Under the pieces are notes generated by a model. It had not been told where the DNA came from, ran no database searches, and saw nothing but the letters and a program-made list of their open reading frames with translations. DNA of 64,000 bases from Cercozoa sp. M6MM (Eukaryota; Endomyxa: Ascetosporea): NCBI GenBank assembly GCA_040357565.1, contig JBDODJ010000022.1. One strand, written 5' to 3'. The stretch's first letter is position 1; each line of letters opens with the position of its first letter. Made by a program: the position numbers and the translations under genes. Positions 58,403 to 64,000 of the stretch are shown here, piece after piece.

Positions 58403-58942
58403 ACTGAATAGCACCAAACTTCCTCTTTCTGCTGTCACATACTGTGCGCTCCATGGACTCGGATCAACAGCGAACTACTGTATCTAAATACAGATTTAGA
58501 GCCGAGTTTCCACGGAAATGCGAGAAATGGTAGTTGTCTTCTGACGTTCTACGCTAAGTGGTAGCCATGCAGCCACACGTTTCTTCCAGCTAGGAACGGT
58601 AGTACAGTCTGCTAAGAAACCAACTACTGTATGCAGTTCCCCTGGGGCTGGGTCAGAAGCACATAGCCGTTGTCAACCGCCCGCTTGAAGTGGCGCCATC
58701 CAACTCCCCAGGACGTCCGGTCTTCTTCGAGGTTGCGTTGATACGTACCATTAGGAACGGTACTTCCCGTACTCCAGTCGAGTAATATAACTACTAAACC
58801 TCACGTAGGTAGATATAAAATGTACGTGTAGTACGTACGGTAAGCGAACGGAAGTTCACGTCCGGTCCGGTCATGTCGGTCAGGGCGATTCCAGATCGAT
58901 TCGCTTCCGTTCACAGTAGAAATTCAATTCTTTGGCTTGGGG
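58403..58942. other. Convergent intergenic stretch
   Basis: About 540 bp between the stops of DRC4 and the D-amino-acid oxidase. TAGGAACGGTA occurs twice (58591 and 58751 areas), and GAACGGAAG / CTTCCGTTC make a short inverted pair (near 58847 and 58906). No gene or RNA is recognised. Confidence 0.4.
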
Positions 58943-60496
58943 CTACAGCGACGCTTTGCCGAAAAGCGCGGCACCAACAAGCGACACGGCCTCGCCGGCG
59001 CAACCGAAGCACAGCATGGCACCGCTTCCACCGTGACCGTAGTTGTGCACAACAATGGTGCCGTTTCGTGTTGCAAGTTCCACACGTGGCCCACCTTCCC
59101 GCACAGGTCTAATGGCGAAAGGATACTTATGAAGCACATCACAGATAGCTGGTTCAATCCGAGGTACCGCAGACCGACGAACTCGCCGAGCACAGTGCCC
59201 TGCTTGAGTTGTGGGACAGCTCGCGTAGCGCGTTCCCAGATGCGCTTGCTCATGTCCTTGTTGACAGTACGATCCGTGCTGTCTGGGGAGGCATCGTTGC
59301 CAACAACATAGGTGTTGTTGCACCTATTGAATTCGTCTCATCAAAGAGAAACACGAGTTTATAAACACACATACCGCGGAAGCACAATGGTCGGCGATGA
59401 GGGCGCACTCTTGCGGTTCTGTCCCCAGAAACCAAAGCCCTCCATCGAGGGAGGTCCCTTGACCAGCAAAACCTGGCCACGCATCGGCTTTGTCGCATTA
59501 AAGTCGTCTCCTGGAGACAGCCAAACAATCAAAATTGGTGAGAGACATGGATATGCAACATGCAAACACACCAGCGAGCTGTGATGCACCGAGTCCAGCA
59601 CAGTTGGCCACGACATCAAAATGAGCACCCAACACGTCAAGGCTCGTAACTTTGGCATAGACAAAAACGTCCTGTCCAAAAGGTGACAGCGAGGCCACTT
59701 TTTCCCTGCAAAGCACTTGCACTTTTCAAGCACTAGTGAATGGAAATCCGGTACCTCAAGTACGGCATGAACTTTGACATGTCGAAGAAGAGCGAGTCGA
59801 AAGTGAAGCCGCTGACGCTGCCTTTAAGTCTCAGTTCCTCCTAGCAAGCGTTTTCGTACAAGGTCTACCTTGTGCCTGTGCCACAGAGGGAATATCTCTA
59901 CCTTGGAGGCACGTCGGAAGTTGCGCACGACAGAGGCCCACCACGGCACCTCTTTCTCGCTATCGTACTCGCGTAGACCGTGCTCGAATCTAGCTCCTGT
60001 ATCACAGGACCCCATATTCAACACACCTTCTGTTGTTTGCGAGTGCTGGCAAGTGTACCATGCAACGACACATCCTCGGTGGCCGCCAGGGTCTCGAAAC
60101 GACGGTAGGTGTCCACGGCGAAGCGGCGCAGTCGCTGCGGATCCTCAGCACCGCCGTCATACGAAGGGTACCTGACACACTCACTATAGATAAAAAACGT
60201 ATAACACACAGGTCAGAGAGACAACATACCACCAAGCACAAGCGACGTTGCTGACTTGAAGCTCCTTTGGGTCTTTTGTCTGGAGTTTTTGCCATCAAAA
60301 TCACACGCTTGTCAGTTGAATAGTACAGGGTCGAAGTCACTGATGACATGCAGGTTAGTGAAGCCGCGCTGCAAGAACTCGAGCGCCGTGGAGAGACCGC
60401 TGACGCCGTTCCCGACGACCTACACAACGTCAATAAGAATCTGCTTTTTGTTGGACAAGGCAAACTCACCGCAACACGAACTTGCGATCTGTCCAT
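58943..60496 (-). CDS. D-amino-acid / D-aspartate oxidase (FAD-dependent)
   Basis: A flavoenzyme that deaminates D-amino acids to keto acids and peroxide, usually peroxisomal. Start MDRSQVRVA at 60496 joins to VVGNGVSGLSTALEFLQRG, the FAD-binding G-x-G-x-x-G (GNGVSG). Then VACAWYPSYDGGAEDPQRL-type segments across an intron, VPWWASVVRNF, FDVVANCAGLGASQLA (family C-x-GLG-A), KPMRGQVLLVKGPP (family P-x-RGQ), TRAVPQLKQG, and EFVGLR joined to PVREGGPRVE, restoring the substrate-binding Arg motif GLRPVR. The C-terminal FAD motif VVHNYGHGGSGAMLCFGCA is clear. The end is FGKASL, TAG 58945-58943. FGKASL is not a standard SKL, but its last three residues (ASL) are within weak PTS1 range. D-Asp versus neutral D-amino acids cannot be decided. 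Confidence 0.88.
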
Positions 60497-60656
60497 GACA
60501 ATTCAGGCAGTGCTAAACTGCGAGAGTAACAGCCGTTAGTGCAGACAATCATTGTTTTTTTCAGGTGGCTACGGACCCGCACCCGAGCGATTTTTCACTG
60601 TGACTACTGTAGTAGACTCTACGCGTCTTCTGGTTTGTGCTGACAAGTGCTCGCTA

Positions 60657-63048
60657 ATGCCGCGTGTCACATTGGGCCAGCTTATGGAGGCGGCGGACGA
60701 CTCGTTCGCCGTCGCGAGCTTTCCGGTGGGTCAGCATGTGTCGATCTCCATCAGTTTTCTGTCGCAGCGTGCTGCACCATTTTGTTTTGTGTCGACAGGG
60801 TGGCGTGCCGGGCGAAATCAGCGAAAACGATATCTCCTTCAGCATGTTCCGACCAACGTAAGCTTGTGATAGTTACTGCCGTATTTGCCGAAGACTGGTC
60901 GGATATGAGAGTGTCTTTGCGTGTAGCATGGGCGGTTCTGCGCACCAGCGAGAGCGCCGACGCGCGATTGCGGCGCAAACGAGTGTCGCTCGTTTCGAGG
61001 TAGAAGCTTTGTGTGCTGTTGTTTCGCTTGGAGTGCTGGCTTGTTGAAGCATGTGTATGTGTGTGTGTATGTGTGTATGTGTATGTGTGTGTGTCGTACA
61101 GGGCGAGAACTGCGACGACGAAGCGCGCGATGCGTGCGCCTACGTTCCGCACTACGCGGTCGGCGTAAGTTTTCTGAGTTGCTTCGTTTTGAGTTGCTTC
61201 GCTTTGAGTTGCTTTGAGTTGAGTTGGGTTGAGTTGCTTTGCTTGGGTTGCTTTGCTTAGTTGCTTTGCTTGAGTTGCTTTGCTTTAGTTGCTTTGCTTG
61301 AGTTGCTTTGCTTGAGGCTTTGCTTGAGTTGAGTTGAGTCGAGTTGAGTGGCTTTGGCACGTGCGCAGATTTTCAACGGCAAGGACAAGCTGTCGCTGCT
61401 GTTCTCGCAGAAGCGACTGGCCTTCACGGTGCACCAGTTGCCCAACACAAGTCTCGACGAGGCCGCGAAGGACAAGAAGGCCAAGGGTGCCAACGCTCGC
61501 GAGGCACGCGCAGAACTTATCGAAGCGTTCGGCAGTCAGAAGAAACGTCGCGGTCTCTCGGTGGCCAAGGCCAACGCACTCGACACCAAGACCGGTCTCT
61601 CGGTCGGTTCTGTCAAGGTACAGTCTCTATCCTGCCACCTTTACCCCTACCCTTGTACTCTACATTCCTTCCATTTACCCCTCCCCTTGACCCCTTCACC
61701 CCATAGAACGCACTTAGTCTCGCTGCCGAGGCCTCTGTGCGCAGGTACTCTTCACCCCTCCCTCATTTAGCCCCCACCACCTTTATCTTGCACCCCTGTA
61801 GAGACGAAGAGCGTGAGGCACGCGAGTTCAGTGATTCGCGTCTGCCGCCCTATGCGGCCTTGTTGCCCGGCATTGACCTCACGGCGCAGAACGTAATCCA
61901 TGCCCCCTTCCTCCTACCTACCCTTTGCCTCCTCTATTACCTACCCGTTGCCACCTGCAGGCCAGAGCGATCTACGCCTACACGGGCATGGTGCCGCAGC
62001 AGCTGCACGCGGCGCTCAAGGACAACTGCAAGGCGCTTGAGAAGGCCGCCAAGCGCGCGCGCAAGCAGCCGACGTCAGACTTGGCCAAGTTGGTACCACG
62101 CAGCCTTTACCTGGGGGAGGGGGTCTGCCTGGACCTTTCACTGACCGTCTCTGGTCTGTACTGGTCCATGTGTACTGTCTGTACGACCTGTGTTTGTACA
62201 GCTGGGCGAACAGTACGGCTCGCTGTGCATTCGACTCGTCGATGCCGCCCGGAAGGCCAGCGATGTATGCAATACTTGGGTGTGGGGGTGGGGTAAGGGA
62301 GTATAACTGGTGTACAGGCGACCGAGCGCGAGGTGCGCTCGCGTTGCGCCCTGCTGATGGGCGTGCTGGTGTGCCTCATGAAGCGGCGCAGCAAGGGCTT
62401 CTCCAAACGGCAGGAGATGCTGCATTTTGTGCAGTTCGACAGTCACAACGGCGCTCCCGAGGACCTCTCCACCGAGGTGACTGCCTGTTATTCGTGTTTA
62501 TACCCCCTTTACCCCCCCCCCCCCGTTTATCCCCGGTGACAGATGCCTGAGGAGCTGCAACTGTGGCTAGAGAAACGCTTCGTGGAGCGTGCACGCGGAC
62601 GCTCGCTGCGTTTCTCCAAGAGCTCGCTCAATGCCCTGGTCATGTGGGCCTGCATCCTGGCCTTGCACGGTGTGCCTATCCTTTCCCTATGTTAGACCTA
62701 CTTCACCTCCTTTACTGACTCGTATTGTGTGCACAGCGAGTGGCACGTGTCACCTGGACCACGACTTATGGCAGCAGCTCGGCAAGGACCTCGGTCTGAC
62801 GACGTCCAAGATTCGCACCTTCTTCCAGCAGATCGGCGCGCGTCTGTCGTCGCCCGCGGCCACCAACACGTCGCTCCGCCTGCCCAGCAAGGGCGAGAAA
62901 CTCCGCTTCCCGGGTACCCTCACTCCCTGTCTAACCACAAGTTTCACTTACTGTGTGTCTTGCTCACTGTGTGTCTTGTTTACTGTGTGTCTTGCTTTCT
63001 GACGTGACAGGTCCAGGCATTGGCGGCAAGAGACGCCGCGGTCGCTAA
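60657..63048 (+). CDS. RPA49: RNA polymerase I subunit A49 (RPA49/POLR1E)
   Basis: A Pol I-specific TFIIE/TFIIF-like subunit. Start MPRVTLGQLMEAADDSFAVA. The N-terminal dimerisation beta domain reads ISENDISFSMFRPT, ACAYVPHYAVG joined to IFNGKDKLSLLFSQKRLAFT. The linker has ELIEAFGSQKKRRGLSVAKA (family FGTKKAKKA-like). The tandem winged-helix part covers FSDSRLPPYAALLPGIDLTA, ARAIYAYTGMVPQQLHAALK, VRSRCALLMGVLVCLMKRRS and MPEELQLWLEKRFVERARGR. FSKSSLNALVMWACILALHG and LTTSKIRTFFQQIGARLSS come next. The end is basic, GGKRRRGR, TAA 63046-63048. About 470 residues. The first two joins (60720-61000) are the least certain. Intron 61170-61368 is a repeat of TTGAGTTGCTTTGC words; later introns carry C-rich runs. 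Confidence 0.82.
61168..61352 (+). repeat. Intronic tandem repeat of GAGTTGCTTTGCT-like units
   Basis: The A49 intron between exons ending YVPHYAVG and starting IFNGKDK is almost entirely TTGAGTTGCTTTGC / TTGAGTTGAG words. It is another example of an intron filled by one simple motif. Confidence 0.85.
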
Positions 63049-63458
63049 ATCCTCTGAAAATTAACGCACCGAAGCTGGACAGACTATGCGTACCGTAGGT
63101 ACTACTGCGCTAGCTAATTTGTTAGTTGTGGACGTAAACGACGCAACGCTCGTCGGCACATGATGCCCGGTACCGGTCGTGCCAGGTTCGATTTCCCGGC
63201 AAATCCCTTTAGTCGAGTGGAACACACGTTTCCCTTGGACTATTGCCTTTGACAATTTTGCCCATCACTGGGAGTCCCAAGTCAGTCCCAACAAAAATGC
63301 AGTTTCCCAGTAAAGTCCAAGTAGAGTCCCTTTAGCTGGGCACTGCATTTTTGTTGGACACACATTTCCCTTATCATGTTCGATACTTTGATATGATACG
63401 GGCGTACGTAGTAACTACAGTAGTGCGGTGGCTGAGGCAATTGACAAGTACGCCCGTG
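63049..63458. other. Convergent intergenic region with inverted-repeat insertion
   Basis: About 410 bp between stops of A49 and the tail-anchored gene. It contains an inverted repeat: CCAACAAAAATGCAGT (63288-63303) and ACTGCATTTTTGTTGG (63342-63357), 16 of 16 matching with a 38-nt loop. The stem resumes after a short bulge as CCCAG/CTGGG. Flanking GGAACACACGTTTCCCTT (63219-63236) and GGACACACATTTCCCTT (63356-63372) are direct-repeat-like. It may be a small MITE. Confidence 0.6.
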
Positions 63459-63915
63459 TTAGACACCGAGCCGTCCGAGCACGTAGGCGAAGAGAATGGC
63501 GGCCACAGCGAGGGCGAGCGGTTGGCGCCACAGCGGCGTCTGGCCGTCCAATCGCAGCGCGAACAGGTCGCTCAACGAGGCCGCGCGGTCCTCCTGCAGC
63601 ATCATACGCGAACCGGCCTGCACAGATACGCCGAAAGTGTAACATAAGAACATGGAAATTAAGGGGGGTACTCTCTTCTCAAGCGCGGCGTTGGAGACTT
63701 CGAGCTGCTGCACGCGCGCCTCACTTTGCGTCAGTTGCTGCACCAGCGTCTACACAGCACACAAGGTCTTGGCCTCTAAGCTGTTTCCTGTGAACCCGTT
63801 GGAGTACCTCCTTGGCCTCGGTGGCGATCTGCACGCGACGACGCAGTTCAGTCGCATCTTGCTTGAGCTGGTCGACTTCTTCCTCCAGCTACATCAAAGC
63901 AAGAGGCAGCTAAGA

Positions 63916-63954
<39 letters not shown>

Positions 63955-64000
63955 CATCTGTGTGTGTACAGGAAAAGGCTTAGAGGCAAAAACCGTGTGG
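63459..64000 (-). CDS. Tail-anchored coiled-coil membrane protein (C-terminal part)
   Basis: The visible exons read, toward the C-terminus, LEEEVDQLKQDATELRRRV (near 63835-63890), TLVQQLTQSEARVQQLEVSN and NAALEKR (near 63680-63750), and a last exon SRMMLQEDRAASLSDLFALR ending in a hydrophobic anchor PLALAVAAILFAYVLG with RLGV and TAA at 63461-63459. Charged helix plus a single C-terminal membrane segment is the layout of tail-anchored ER/Golgi proteins. VAP-type proteins have the same end, but their MSP domain would lie beyond the window, so this cannot be decided. A (TG)n intron lies at 63917-63950. The 5' part is outside the window. Confidence 0.65.

Noticed and set aside
63160-63210. tRNA-like B box (GGTTCGATTTCC)
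   Set aside because: The flanking bases do not form the 5-bp T stem and no acceptor stem, D arm or anticodon arm can be drawn.

Overview
This is nuclear DNA of a flagellated single-celled eukaryote. Nearly every gene is broken by short GT-AG introns (mostly about 45-90 nt, donors very often GTACC), and genes alternate strand with only about 100-500 bp between them. Two dedicated cilium genes are present (jouberin/AHI1 and DRC4/GAS8). They sit beside Hsp104/ClpB, which animals lack, and a homologue of the Dictyostelium 34-kDa calcium-regulated actin-bundling protein. I cannot place the lineage from sequence alone. Gene models below were built by eye from splice sites, reading phase and family similarity; outer CDS coordinates include introns.

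Layout. 1-4461: 3' part of a non-LTR retrotransposon (endonuclease, reverse transcriptase, RNase H, zinc knuckle) with two frame breaks. 4506-12443: coiled-coil protein (-), TFIIH subunit TFB4 (+), sphingolipid synthase (+), unknown protein (-). 12605-18558: predicted mitochondrial helical protein (+), SAP-cupin protein resembling CENP-C/Mif2 (+), two small basic proteins (-). 18671-25287: unknown basic nuclear protein (+), jouberin (-). 25797-32524: ABHD4/5-like hydrolase (-), actin-bundling protein (+), CaiB/BaiF CoA-transferase (-), small acidic protein (+). 32768-39006: Hsp104 (-) and an SLC25A32/36-type mitochondrial carrier (-). 39239-46807: UTP7/WDR46 (+), mitochondrial stomatin-like protein (+), acidic repeat protein with an RS-rich start and CaaX end (+). 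47059-52564: Q/M/H-rich tandem-SAP protein (-), DHHC palmitoyltransferase (+). 52676-54570: DNA element with terminal inverted repeats and a TA target duplication. 55121-64000: polymerase-beta-type HhH plus RING-H2 protein (-), DRC4 (+), D-amino-acid oxidase (-), RNA polymerase I subunit A49 (+), tail-anchored coiled-coil protein (-, runs off the end).

The genes are ordinary housekeeping neighbours, not one pathway. Recurring themes are transcription and ribosome production (TFB4, UTP7, A49), the cilium (AHI1, DRC4) and membrane lipid or protein modification (sphingolipid synthase, ABHD, DHHC, a CaaX protein). Many introns consist of C-rich TTACCCC-like runs (G-rich in one gene), poly-C tracts, or long (TG)n; these also cause two of the three assembly gaps. 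The less ordinary items are this intron family, the HhH-RING fusion, the SAP-cupin protein, the CaaX acidic repeat protein and the TIR element.
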